Below are positions 1-7,689 of a DNA stretch of 13,238 nucleotides, piece after piece; positions within the stretch are counted from its first letter, which is position 1, and every line of letters starts with the position of its first letter. Origin of the DNA: Phycisphaerae bacterium. Its GTDB lineage: Bacteria > Planctomycetota > Phycisphaerae > UBA1845 > PWPN01. Location of the stretch: positions 1 to 13,238 of the forward strand of contig PWPN01000179.1 in assembly GCA_003557125.1 (NCBI GenBank). Reading direction: 5' to 3'. A program made the position numbers and the translations under genes. A model generated the notes under the pieces. That model saw nothing but the letters and a program-made list of their open reading frames with translations, made no database searches and was not told the DNA's origin.

Positions 1-763
1 AACGCCGACTGCTTTGGATCCAATAGTGCGGATTCGCACCCGCGAAAGGCCTATCGTCGGAGGTCGTACCGACGCTTGCACCGCCGAGGTGCGTGACCTC
101 AGCCGACGGGACGTACCAACCCTGCCATTTGTGTTTGGCCAAGGTGCGGCACCAGTCGGTCTCCTCGAAGTACATGAAAAAGCCTTCGTCGAGCGGGCCG
201 ACGTGTCGGAGGGCGGCACGGCGGGCCATCAGGCACGCGCCCGAGAGCCAGTCCGCACGGAAGGGACGGCGTTGGCCGTACATGACGTGCAGGTCGATGG
301 TATGCGGGCTGTGCGGGAAGCGGTGTCCGAGGCTCAGCAGCGTAAACGCGGTGCTGAGCAGGGTCGGAAAACGCCGGGCGGAGGGCTGGTGGCTCGCGTC
401 GGCGTTGAGCAGCCGGGGCCCGCAGTACCCTGCTTTCCGGTGGGCATCCATGAAGTGAACCATCGTCTCGATCGCACCGGGATGGACGCGCGTATCCGAA
501 TTGAGCAGCAGCACGTATCGCCCGTTAGCCGAACGCAGCGCCTGGTTATTAGCCGCCGCAAAGCCGACATTGCGCGCGTTGCGAATGAGCCTGACATCGG
601 GAAAGTCGGCGCGGACCATCTGGGGCGAGCCGTCCTGGCTGCCGTTGTCGACGACGAATGTTTCGCTGGCCAGACCACCGACGCCGGCCGGCAGCGAAGC
701 GAGGCAATCCGCCAGTAGTTTGCGCGTGTTATAGCTGACGATGATGATCGAAACGGTTACCAT
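1..763 (-). CDS. Family 2 glycosyltransferase, WbbL/rhamnosyltransferase-like (3' end missing)
   Basis: This is a cytoplasmic GT-A transferase that would add one sugar to a growing surface glycan. Reading the minus strand from the ATG at 761-763 gives 254 residues with no stop before the window edge, so the C-terminus is missing. It opens with the family 2 strand MVTVSIIIVSYNT, followed by VVDNGSQDGS (about residues 37-46), the substrate motif NVGFAAANN (65-73), and LLLNSDT (85-91), which is the DXD-equivalent metal site. GACLMARR (175-182) and FEETDW (199-204) complete the set, the latter holding the likely catalytic base. This pattern is typical of WbbL-like rhamnosyltransferases, but the donor sugar cannot be read from sequence. 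The ATG lies inside the last codons of the upstream polymerase-like gene (7-base overlap, ATGGTAA), which suggests translational coupling. The family is near certain; the sugar is unknown. Confidence 0.93.
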   Translation of the reverse strand, partial: MVTVSIIIVSYNTRKLLADCLASLPAGVGGLASETFVVDNGSQDGSPQMVRADFPDVRLIRNARNVGFAAANNQALRSANGRYVLLLNSDTRVHPGAIETMVHFMDAHRKAGYCGPRLLNADASHQPSARRFPTLLSTAFTLLSLGHRFPHSPHTIDLHVMYGQRRPFRADWLSGACLMARRAALRHVGPLDEGFFMYFEETDWCRTLAKHKWQGWYVPSAEVTHLGGASVGTTSDDRPFAGANPHYWIQSSRR

Positions 764-2136
764 CGAATCATTCTCGTGGTTGGGACCGGCACAGCCTGAA
801 TGGCGCGGCTACGTACGACCGGTCTTCGATATCCGGTAGAGTATCGTGCCGCATGGGAACGTCGGGCACTTTCCAGCAAGGTCAAAGCGCTTCCGTGCAT
901 GAGGCTCAGGGGCGGGCAGAGAAAACCGTTGAACAAAAAATTCACCGCCTGCAGTGCGACCCCGACCAGCAGCGCCGCCAGGACGAGGTCCACTGCGCGC
1001 TCGGCACGGGGGTTCATGCACACAACCAAAGGCCAACACCAATAGACGTAGAATGCGATCAGCCCGAACAGGCCGTAGGTGCCCAGGAAGATGATCCAGA
1101 GGCCATCCGTAATGACAGCATCCCGGCCGCGGTCATCGATGATGCGATTGCGTCCCCATCCCCCCCAGCCGAAGATGGGCCTTTCCTTGGCCCTTTCGAT
1201 GAGGAGGGTTTCGGCATCGATCCGGTACTGGAGTGAGGCTGCCCGGTCTTCGGCGATGTATGTGAAGGGCGATGCGAGCCATTCTCCGTCTGTGTAATCG
1301 GTGTATCGGCCGCCCATCCAGATCGCGGCGAAAAGCATCGGGCCGATCAGCACCACCTGCCAGCGCCGACGTTGCCAGAGCCACATCATCCCCAGCCCGC
1401 CCAGCAGCAGTCCGTAAGGCCCCAGCGACATCGAGGTTGCGACACCGAGAATGGGCAGGAAAGCATAAAAAGTCGGTGACATGCCCAGGATGGGGCGGAG
1501 TCGACCCGTTTTCCAGAGCGCCACAGCCAACAGCGACGTCCATACGAAAAAGGTGGCCAGACTCAACGCGTGCGGGAAGCAGACGATCGGACGATGGAAT
1601 CCCCATCGCAGGTGCTGACCGAAGGACGCCTGAAAATAGGTGTAAAGATGACGGTGAATGTTGGGGCTCATCCGCCATTCCCAGACGGCCAGCAGGGCGT
1701 ACGCAGCCGATCCGAGAACGATGATCCGGGCAGCGTCATAGAAATCCTCACGCGTCCTGAGAAACGCGCGGCCGAGAAAGTACGGCACGCCGTAACGGAT
1801 AAACAACCGGGCAAAGGAAGAGATCCCGTCGTAAAGGCCGAGCCCGTTGACGATGGAGGTGACGAAGGTTCCACCGCAAAAGGCAACCAAGGCCAGATCG
1901 GCGATTGAGAACTTATAGCCGATGAATTTATGCGGCGCGAAAATCAGCGCCCCCACGAGCATGCCGAAGTTGGCGGCCAGCACCTTGTCGATGTTCCAGT
2001 ATGCACGAGGCAGAAGGAGCCAGCCGACCACGCATGCGATGACCAAGGCGCGATTCGGCCGCATGACCGCAAACAGCCCAATGGACACGAAGATCCAGAT
2101 TATCAGGGTCGCGTTGGCCGTATACGTATCGGTCAC
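757..2136 (-). CDS. O-antigen polymerase/ligase-like integral membrane protein (Wzy_C superfamily)
   Basis: This 459-residue protein is mostly hydrophobic, with about ten or more predicted membrane segments spread from residue 8 to about 422. A basic tail (RRSHAARYSTGYRRP) follows. A long hydrophilic stretch at about 275-345 should be the periplasmic loop. It holds R305, the PIFGWGGWGRNR block (320-331) and ITDGLW (342-347), followed by LGTYGLFGL. This matches the general R...P..G.G...GL.G layout of the O-antigen ligase/polymerase superfamily. The histidine usual in WaaL ligases just before the last helices is not obvious; aspartate 344 stands there. The role is joining or polymerising lipid-linked glycan at the periplasmic face of the inner membrane. 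The start is GTG at 2134-2136, with a strong GAGGGAG ribosome site nine bases upstream. Its neighbours are an ABC exporter and glycosyltransferases. Whether it is a ligase or a polymerase stays open. Confidence 0.87.
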   Translation of the reverse strand: MTDTYTANATLIIWIFVSIGLFAVMRPNRALVIACVVGWLLLPRAYWNIDKVLAANFGMLVGALIFAPHKFIGYKFSIADLALVAFCGGTFVTSIVNGLGLYDGISSFARLFIRYGVPYFLGRAFLRTREDFYDAARIIVLGSAAYALLAVWEWRMSPNIHRHLYTYFQASFGQHLRWGFHRPIVCFPHALSLATFFVWTSLLAVALWKTGRLRPILGMSPTFYAFLPILGVATSMSLGPYGLLLGGLGMMWLWQRRRWQVVLIGPMLFAAIWMGGRYTDYTDGEWLASPFTYIAEDRAASLQYRIDAETLLIERAKERPIFGWGGWGRNRIIDDRGRDAVITDGLWIIFLGTYGLFGLIAFYVYWCWPLVVCMNPRAERAVDLVLAALLVGVALQAVNFLFNGFLCPPLSLMHGSALTLLESARRSHAARYSTGYRRPVVRSRAIQAVPVPTTRMIRW

Positions 2137-2145
2137 GAAACCGCA

Positions 2146-2152
2146 CTCCCTC
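2146..2152 (-). promoter_or_regulatory. Ribosome binding site deciding a GTG start
   Basis: GAGGGAG on the minus strand lies nine bases before the GTG at 2134-2136, just after the stop codon of the upstream glycosyltransferase. It supports GTG as the start of the polymerase/ligase-like gene. Confidence 0.7.
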
Positions 2153-2154
2153 TG

Positions 2155-3036
2155 TCAGGTCGCCGCGTCTTTCACCGAAGCGGTGGAGTCACTTCCGATC
2201 CAGAGCCGCCGGACCGCATTCATCGCCGACCGGGCCTTGCGGCGGATCCGTTTTTTCGCCTGTGCCGTTCGCCACCTGCGGATCTGCCGTTCCGTCGGCT
2301 CACGGAGCATCCGATCGCAATCGCTGCGGATCCAGTCGAGGTACTCGGATGCGGTGCCGTGCCCGAGGCGACGGGCGGTCAGTGCGTAGGTCGCGGTCAC
2401 CGTATCGGCGGAATTCAGCATGCATCGCGTGGAACGCGGATCGTCCATGTGCTCGGCCCAGAGGAGCGGATAGTACCAGCCGTTGACCAGCCCGGCCGCC
2501 GCCATGTGCGACTGATCGATCGGGATGGCGAATGTCGTGGGCAGCAGGAACGTGCGGCACAGCTCACGGCGAAGCAGGATCCCCGTGCCCCCGATCGAGA
2601 TATTCGTCAGGATGCGATGCTGCCCGAACGTGCGGATTTTGTGACCGCCGACCTTTTCGTCGAAATCCTCAGGCCAGAACGTCCAGCAGCCCACGGCCCC
2701 GAGATCGGGGTGCGTGGTGATCGCCTCGCCGATCGGATCGATCCAGCGTCGCGGCATGAGGCAATCGTCATCGACCTTGCCGACGATCGGGCTCCGCGAT
2801 TCGGAGACCATCCACTGAAAGGGGATGTTCTGTCCGACGTTTTCAGGTTCAAGCCGTATCCGCTCGACGCGAGGATGGGCTTCGTAGGACACGACGAGAT
2901 CGGCCGTGCCGTCCGTCGAACCGTTGTCCCAGAGCCACAGACTGAAATCGCCCTCGCTTTCGAGAAGTCGCCTCAACGACTTTTGCGTGTAAGCGAGCCG
3001 GTCGTGCGTAATCATCAGGAGAGTGCACATCGCCAT
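2155..3036 (-). CDS. Family 2 glycosyltransferase
   Basis: This 293-residue GT-A glycosyltransferase probably acts in the cytoplasm on the glycan exported by the adjacent ABC system. The N-terminus CTLLMITHDRL begins the nucleotide-binding fold. DNGSTDGT (37-44) and PENVGQN (64-70) follow, and KVDDD (87-91) supplies the DXD metal and donor site. ISIGGTGILLRRE (146-158) and the acidic AEHMDD (194-199) fit the acceptor and catalytic half. The last 40 residues are rich in Arg and Lys (AQAKKRIRRKARS) and could lie against the inner membrane; this is inference. The gene starts 18 bases after the Wzt stop codon with only a weak ribosome site, so it may depend on coupling. ATG at 3034-3036 and ATG at 3028-3030 are both possible starts. 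Donor and linkage are unknown. Confidence 0.92.
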   Translation of the reverse strand: MAMCTLLMITHDRLAYTQKSLRRLLESEGDFSLWLWDNGSTDGTADLVVSYEAHPRVERIRLEPENVGQNIPFQWMVSESRSPIVGKVDDDCLMPRRWIDPIGEAITTHPDLGAVGCWTFWPEDFDEKVGGHKIRTFGQHRILTNISIGGTGILLRRELCRTFLLPTTFAIPIDQSHMAAAGLVNGWYYPLLWAEHMDDPRSTRCMLNSADTVTATYALTARRLGHGTASEYLDWIRSDCDRMLREPTERQIRRWRTAQAKKRIRRKARSAMNAVRRLWIGSDSTASVKDAAT

Positions 3037-3054
3037 AATCGTCGGGCTCTGCTG

Positions 3055-4368
3055 TCAGAAGGGTTGGACGATAGCCGAACGTTCCTGGTCGAGTTGCGAC
3101 AGCTCGGAAGCATCCTGCTGGTGATAGCCGTTGTGAGACCACTGGCAAGGCAAATACATCAGCCCGAAGGCCTTGCTCATGGCCCGGCCCGATTTGTGGA
3201 CGTCGGCCTGTTCCACCGTGATCGTCGTGCAGAAGTCGAGGTGGTCATAGTAGCGGGGGCCGACGCTCGCCAGCCAGATCGACAGGTAATAGCGATCCGG
3301 GTTGAGGTTGAGCGCCCCGACGTTCACGTCGATGTAGCCCTTGCCGGGCCTCAGCTCCTCGGTGTTGAATCCGCTCGTCCAGGTGTTGACCGAGGTGATC
3401 ATCGTTCCGAGATTCGAGTAGATCTCGATGCCGAAATGCGGTTCCCGGACGAGCTGGAACACCTCGTAATGGAGACGGAACGTCAATTCCATCCCGCTCC
3501 GTACGACCGGGGTCGGATGGCCGTTGCTGTCGAGCAGCTCGATCGCGGTGCAGCGCATGTGGCCGGAGCCCTTGCGAGGTTCCACCTGCGTGAGATCCGC
3601 GCCGCCCTGGGTCGCGTCGGAGAAAGTGGCCAGGTAGGCCTGGATCACCTCGTTCGACGGGCCGTCCATCCGGACGCATCCGCGATCGATCCAGATGGCA
3701 CGGGGACAGAGATTCTCGACCGCCGACAGGTTGTGCGAGACGAACATGACCGTTCGGCCGCCCGTGTGGAGATTGTCCATGGCCCCAAGGCATTTTTTCT
3801 GAAACCCCGCATCGCCCACAGCCAGCACCTCGTCGACGAGCAGGACGTCGGGTTCGAGGTGAGCCGCCACCGCAAAGCCGAGCCGCAGCCGCATCCCCGA
3901 CGAGTAGCGCTTTACGGGCGTGTCGAGAAACTGCGCCACGTCCGCGAATGCGACGATCGAGTCGAGCTTTTTCCGGATCTCGCGGCGCTTCATTCCCAGG
4001 ATCGAGCCGTTCAGGTAGATATTCTCGCGCCCTGTCAGCTCATCGTGGAAGCCGGTTCCAACCTCCAGCAGCGACGCGACGCGACCGCGTACCGCCATCG
4101 AGCCCGAGGTCGGAAAGGTGATCCGGGAGAGCACTTTAAGAAGCGTGCTTTTACCGGCCCCGTTGCGCCCGATGATGCCGAGCACGTGGCCTTGCTCGAG
4201 CTCGAGATCGACGTTTTTCAGCGCCCAGATACGTTCGTAGTTCGAACGATCCTTGCCTAGAAGGCGCTTGAAGGCACTGGCCACCACTTCACCGACGAGC
4301 GCATTGCGGTTCAGCTCGCCGAGCCGGTATTCCTTCGATAATTTGCGTGCGACGACTGCCGAAGGCAT
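3055..4368 (-). CDS. wzt: ABC transporter ATPase for polysaccharide export, with Wzt-type C-terminal domain
   Basis: This is the ATPase half of the exporter that moves lipid-linked glycan across the inner membrane. Numbered from the second of two adjacent ATGs (437 residues), Walker A GRNGAGKST is at 67-75, the ABC signature YSSGM at 155-159, Walker B VLLVDE at 175-180, and the H-loop His at 212 in VSHNLS. The long N-terminal insert before IWALKNVDLELEQG and the block SLLEVGTGFHDELTGREN are typical of the KpsT/Wzt/TagH subfamily. Residues from about 255 to 415 form an extra beta-rich domain like the Wzt C-terminal carbohydrate-binding domain. In E. coli O8/O9a this domain recognises the modified non-reducing end of the chain. 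The ATG at 4366-4368 is chosen because GAAGGGA ends five bases upstream; the ATG at 4369-4371 would leave only two. The gene follows the permease by about 15 bases. Confidence 0.95.
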   Translation of the reverse strand: MPSAVVARKLSKEYRLGELNRNALVGEVVASAFKRLLGKDRSNYERIWALKNVDLELEQGHVLGIIGRNGAGKSTLLKVLSRITFPTSGSMAVRGRVASLLEVGTGFHDELTGRENIYLNGSILGMKRREIRKKLDSIVAFADVAQFLDTPVKRYSSGMRLRLGFAVAAHLEPDVLLVDEVLAVGDAGFQKKCLGAMDNLHTGGRTVMFVSHNLSAVENLCPRAIWIDRGCVRMDGPSNEVIQAYLATFSDATQGGADLTQVEPRKGSGHMRCTAIELLDSNGHPTPVVRSGMELTFRLHYEVFQLVREPHFGIEIYSNLGTMITSVNTWTSGFNTEELRPGKGYIDVNVGALNLNPDRYYLSIWLASVGPRYYDHLDFCTTITVEQADVHKSGRAMSKAFGLMYLPCQWSHNGYHQQDASELSQLDQERSAIVQPF

Positions 4369-4383
4369 CATATTCCCTTCATA

Positions 4384-5172
4384 TTAAACAATATCCGCGA
4401 AGCTTCGCGCGGTGCGGTTGAAATACCAGAGACCGCCGACAAAGATGAAGGCCGTCATCGCCATGGAGACGATGAACTGCCTTGGATCGACCGTGTTTTC
4501 AGGAAGGGCCGTGGCCCGAAACGCTTCAATGATTCCCGTCAGCGGATTCATCGCCAGGACGATCCGCCATTTGGCCGGGATCATCGTCGTGGGATAGATG
4601 ACGGGCGTCACGAACAGCCACAACTGGACGACGAAGGGCAGCACGTGCTGGATGTCCCGAAAGCGGACGTTCAGGGCCGCGAAGATCATTCCGACACCCA
4701 GGGACAGTGCCAGAACCGGAATCGTCAGCAAAGGCCATAACAGCAGGTTCCAGCTCGGCGTGAAACGATACCACGCCATGAGGCCGATGAGCAGAAGGGC
4801 CGCAATCGAAAAATCGAGCAGGCCTCGGATGGCATGGGCGGCCGGAATCGTGATGCGCGGGAAATAAACCTTCGTGATGAGGTTTTTGTTAGTCACCATG
4901 CTGTTGCCGATCTGGGTGATCGTGCTCGAAAAATAGGTCCATGGTAAAAGCGCGGTGTAGGAGAAGATCGGATAGGGCACGCCGTCGCTCGGGATATTGG
5001 CGAGTCTGTGGAAAAAGATCGTGAAAACGACCATCGTTCCGAAAGGCTGGATGATCGCCCAGAGCGCGCCGAGGATCGATTGCTTATAACGCACCTTGAC
5101 ATCGCGCCAGACCATGAAATAGAAAAGCTCGCGGTACAGCCAGAGTTCGCGCGTTGTTGCCATGACAGCCAT
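4384..5172 (-). CDS. wzm: ABC-2 type polysaccharide export permease
   Basis: This is the membrane half of the glycan exporter, paired with the ATPase immediately downstream. It has 262 residues from the chosen start and about six transmembrane segments. An amphipathic N-terminus carries the family hallmark RDVKVRYKQSILGALW (about 23-38), followed by IIQP. LNVRFRDI (167-174), TPVIYP (189-194) and AMNPLTGIIEAFR are further ABC-2 polysaccharide-permease motifs. The length matches Wzm, KpsM and TagG proteins. The open frame extends to a TTG at 5185-5187, but that start has no ribosome site. The ATG at 5170-5172 has GGGG nine bases upstream (5182-5185), so I prefer it; a further ATG lies at 5161-5163. 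The tight pairing with a Wzt-type ATPase makes the function secure. The exported glycan is not known. Confidence 0.95.
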   Translation of the reverse strand: MAVMATTRELWLYRELFYFMVWRDVKVRYKQSILGALWAIIQPFGTMVVFTIFFHRLANIPSDGVPYPIFSYTALLPWTYFSSTITQIGNSMVTNKNLITKVYFPRITIPAAHAIRGLLDFSIAALLLIGLMAWYRFTPSWNLLLWPLLTIPVLALSLGVGMIFAALNVRFRDIQHVLPFVVQLWLFVTPVIYPTTMIPAKWRIVLAMNPLTGIIEAFRATALPENTVDPRQFIVSMAMTAFIFVGGLWYFNRTARSFADIV

Positions 5173-5213
5173 GTCAAGTAACCCCAATAGATAAGGTGAA
5201 TCTACGATCGCAT

Positions 5214-6272
5214 TCAGGTCGCCGATCGCATCGGATCGGTCTCGGTCGCTCGTCGGATGCGAGGCAGACAGCCGGTGACGATGCGTCGAATGCGACGCCA
5301 GCCGGTGGTGTAACCGACGACGTGACGGTAATAACGGCTTCGGATCGTCTGAGGATGGGTCATCACGAAACGGCCCAGGCAGGCGAGCTCCCGTGCTTTG
5401 CGCGCCAGGTAGGGCCGATCCCGATCGATGGCCTCGATCTTGAATCGGAGCAGGAGGTCTTCAAGCAGCCGTATCCTGCGCGCGGGCAGATAAGCATCAC
5501 GCCCCCATGCCAGAAGGGCATCGGCCATGGCCACGCGTTCGTTTCGATAGCGATCGGCCCAGCGGCGCATCGTGTTCTCCCCGTGAACGCGTCGCATGCT
5601 GACCGGCTCGGTAAGCGAACCGCTCACGAGCCTCCCGACCGCAGCCATCTTGAGCCACATGGCCGTATCTTCGCCCAGTGCCAGTGACGTATCGAACAGC
5701 CCCGTGCGATTGACCAGATTCCGACGTACCGTGATGCCGCTCGTGTGAAAGAATCCCTTGTCGCCGGCCAGGATCGCCTCGAAGAGCTCTTCCGGCCGGA
5801 CCCTTTCCGTGATCGTCGTCAGGTCGGGCCGTTCGAGCGTGCGATACCACTTTTCGGCGACGGGGTTCGCGTAATCCGTTCCGACCGCATCGTATACGCC
5901 GTCGGCGAGCGGATCGTTTTCGAATACCGTGCGCGCCGCGCGAAAGCGATTGGCGAGGTAGTAATCGTCCGCGTCCAGAAAAGCGATGAACGGACACCGC
6001 GCGGCGCGCAGGCCGAGGTTGCGACTCGCGGAGATGCCGCGATTGGCCCTGCCCGAGTGGTGCAGCAGACTCACGCGGCTCGATCGTTCAGCCCACTGGC
6101 GGGCGACCCTCGGCGAATCATCCGTCGAGCCGTCCTCGACGAGAATGACCTGGCCCGTTTCCGGCTGCGCGAGCGCGGATCGGACCGCACAGCTCACATA
6201 ACCCCCGGCGTTATAGACAGGAATGATGACGGAAACGTCCATCTGCATGTCCATGTCCATGTCCATGTGCAT
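5214..6272 (-). CDS. Family 2 glycosyltransferase with hexanucleotide-repeat start
   Basis: A GT-A glycosyltransferase of up to 352 residues. The core starts at MDVSVIIPVYNAGGY (residues 11-25). VEDGSTDDS (45-53), NRGISASRN (77-85) and the metal-binding DADD (100-103) follow. GEDTAMWLKMA (200-210) carries the catalytic ED, and RRVHGEN (227-233) closes the transferase domain. The basic C-terminal 100 residues (RRIRRIVTGCLPRIRR) may sit on the membrane. The N-terminus is odd: six in-frame ATG codons lie exactly six bases apart (6272, 6266, 6260, 6254, 6248, 6242), giving Met-Asp repeats. The only ribosome-site-like bases (GCGGA, 6275-6279) are spaced best for the second ATG (6264-6266), so the true start is uncertain, although any of them gives an intact enzyme. 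The gene begins 13 bases after the preceding glycosyltransferase and ends about 41 bases before the permease. Confidence 0.93.
   Translation of the reverse strand: MHMDMDMDMQMDVSVIIPVYNAGGYVSCAVRSALAQPETGQVILVEDGSTDDSPRVARQWAERSSRVSLLHHSGRANRGISASRNLGLRAARCPFIAFLDADDYYLANRFRAARTVFENDPLADGVYDAVGTDYANPVAEKWYRTLERPDLTTITERVRPEELFEAILAGDKGFFHTSGITVRRNLVNRTGLFDTSLALGEDTAMWLKMAAVGRLVSGSLTEPVSMRRVHGENTMRRWADRYRNERVAMADALLAWGRDAYLPARRIRLLEDLLLRFKIEAIDRDRPYLARKARELACLGRFVMTHPQTIRSRYYRHVVGYTTGWRRIRRIVTGCLPRIRRATETDPMRSAT
6240..6272 (-). repeat. ATGGAC hexanucleotide tandem repeat over the start codon
   Basis: On the minus strand the sequence is a run of six six-base units, ATGCAC, ATGGAC three times, ATGCAG and ATGGAC (the last unit runs to 6237). 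Each unit begins with an in-frame ATG. The repeat encodes alternating Met with His, Asp or Gln at the N-terminus of the glycosyltransferase. Because the unit is a multiple of three, slippage would alter the number of possible starts but not the frame. Confidence 0.85.
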
Positions 6273-6285
6273 GTTCCGCAGGCTG

Positions 6286-7626
6286 TCACGCGGGATAATC
6301 AGTCCCGGAAACCACCGTCTTCATCGCGGACGATGCCTTCGCATTGCGTCGCTTATGCAAGGCCGTGACGCGAACGGGCTGTGGGGGAAGCCCCAGGGCG
6401 CGGGCGGCGGCCTCACGATGCGGAGGCGAAGCGCAGGTCAGCCATGCATGAAGAATCTGTTGGGCGCGTGGTTCCGGTCGGCCTTTTAAACTCTCAGCTG
6501 CCAGGTCGAGCAGAAGTTGACTGTTCTTCTGATCGGTGCACAGACCCATCCAGGATGCCCGAATCCGTTGCATGTCGCGCCGTCGCATACCGGACAGCAA
6601 CGCCCAGAGACGATAAAACAAAAGCTGGCCGTTGTGGTGGGCAGCCGTCTCGACCGTGTACCGGTCCCAGGTGTTTTTCTTGAAAGCGCGAAGGATCTCC
6701 CGCCCCAGCACCGACAGCGTCCACTGTCGAATGCGCGCCACGCGGGCCAGCACCGCATAGCATCGGAGCTTCTCGACAGGCGGGAGATCGGCACGGCCAA
6801 TCGCCTGGATCTTGTGCCGGAGACGCGTGAGACGATGCGTGACCGCTCGCGATTCGTTGCGCGGGTCGAACCAGGTAGCCAGTTGTTCCGGCGTGGGGTT
6901 GGCGTGCAGCGAGGAATGGCGATGCACGCGCCGCTGAAAGAGCTTCTCCGGAACCTCACTGAACTTGCCCTGAAGCGCCAATTCGACCAGAAGCACGTTA
7001 TCCGAGCCGGCGAACGGTCCGATGAGGTTCGTCTTGCGGAGAACGTCTCTCCGGATAACTCCCATGACGGCATGGCACCAGCAGCCCGGTATGCTGAGCA
7101 GATGCAGCAGCCGCTGGGACGGGCTTTCTTCTCTCAGATCCGTAAGGTCATCGTAAGGGCCCAATGGCTGATCGTCTTCATCGATGAGCAGGGTCCGCGG
7201 GTAACATAGCACCACATCGGGAGGTGACGCCTCGAGCGTTTCCATGCATCGCTCGAAACATGTCGGTTCGTAAAGATCGTCGTGCGGTGTCCACTTGAAA
7301 TAGGGAGCCTTTGCGCGTTGAAAAACGAGGTTGAAGTTCGCGGCTGCCCCGATGTTGCGGGTGAGCCGGATGTAGCGAATGCGCCGATCGCGCGATGCCA
7401 TTCGCCGACAGATCGCCTCCGTCCCATCGTTCGAATTGTTGTCCGAGATGATCAGTTCGAAGTCACCGAAGCTTTGACTCAGAAGCGATTCCAGAGTCTT
7501 TGCGAGATGATTCTGGCCGTTGTAAACCGGAAGTCCGATACTGAGTCGCGGTTGGATTCGTGCCATGGTTGATGGTCTCGCAAAAATGGGCATCAATAGA
7601 AACGATGCTTCTACGAATCGAGGCAT
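6286..7626 (-). CDS. Family 2 glycosyltransferase with long C-terminal extension
   Basis: A 446-residue glycosyltransferase. The GT-A fold begins at about residue 25 with RLSIGLPVYNGQNHL. SDNNSNDGT (61-69), RNIGAAANFN (90-99) and the metal-site region KWTPHDD (111-117) follow. GSDNVLLVELALQG (207-220) and RRVHRHSSLH (232-241) resemble the acceptor/catalytic end of this subfamily. About 200 residues after the transferase domain are Arg-rich and helical-looking, with no domain I recognise. They make the protein longer than a typical 300-residue family member. The start at ATG 7624-7626 is chosen for the AGGAAAAGG ribosome site (7627-7635). It adds some 20 residues before the conserved fold, and ATG 7564-7566 is the alternative if that leader is not real. 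The donor sugar cannot be inferred. Confidence 0.91.
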   Translation of the reverse strand: MPRFVEASFLLMPIFARPSTMARIQPRLSIGLPVYNGQNHLAKTLESLLSQSFGDFELIISDNNSNDGTEAICRRMASRDRRIRYIRLTRNIGAAANFNLVFQRAKAPYFKWTPHDDLYEPTCFERCMETLEASPPDVVLCYPRTLLIDEDDQPLGPYDDLTDLREESPSQRLLHLLSIPGCWCHAVMGVIRRDVLRKTNLIGPFAGSDNVLLVELALQGKFSEVPEKLFQRRVHRHSSLHANPTPEQLATWFDPRNESRAVTHRLTRLRHKIQAIGRADLPPVEKLRCYAVLARVARIRQWTLSVLGREILRAFKKNTWDRYTVETAAHHNGQLLFYRLWALLSGMRRRDMQRIRASWMGLCTDQKNSQLLLDLAAESLKGRPEPRAQQILHAWLTCASPPHREAAARALGLPPQPVRVTALHKRRNAKASSAMKTVVSGTDYPA

Positions 7627-7689
7627 CCTTTTCCTGGTGCATCCCGGGAAACGGAAGACAAGAAGCGTCAGAGGTTCAGTTTCAGGAGC

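Noticed and set aside
14..718. 234-codon open frame on the plus strand
   Set aside because: It is antisense to the partial glycosyltransferase, which has all family 2 motifs although it lacks a stop inside the window.
1930..4260. 776-codon open frame on the plus strand
   Set aside because: It lies antisense to three clear genes (polymerase-like, glycosyltransferase, Wzt). Its product is Arg/Asp/His-rich without any domain, as expected of an antisense shadow in GC-rich coding DNA.
5173..5187. TTG start for the permease gene
   Set aside because: There is no ribosome site before the TTG, whereas the ATG at 5170-5172 has GGGG nine bases upstream and keeps the whole conserved domain.
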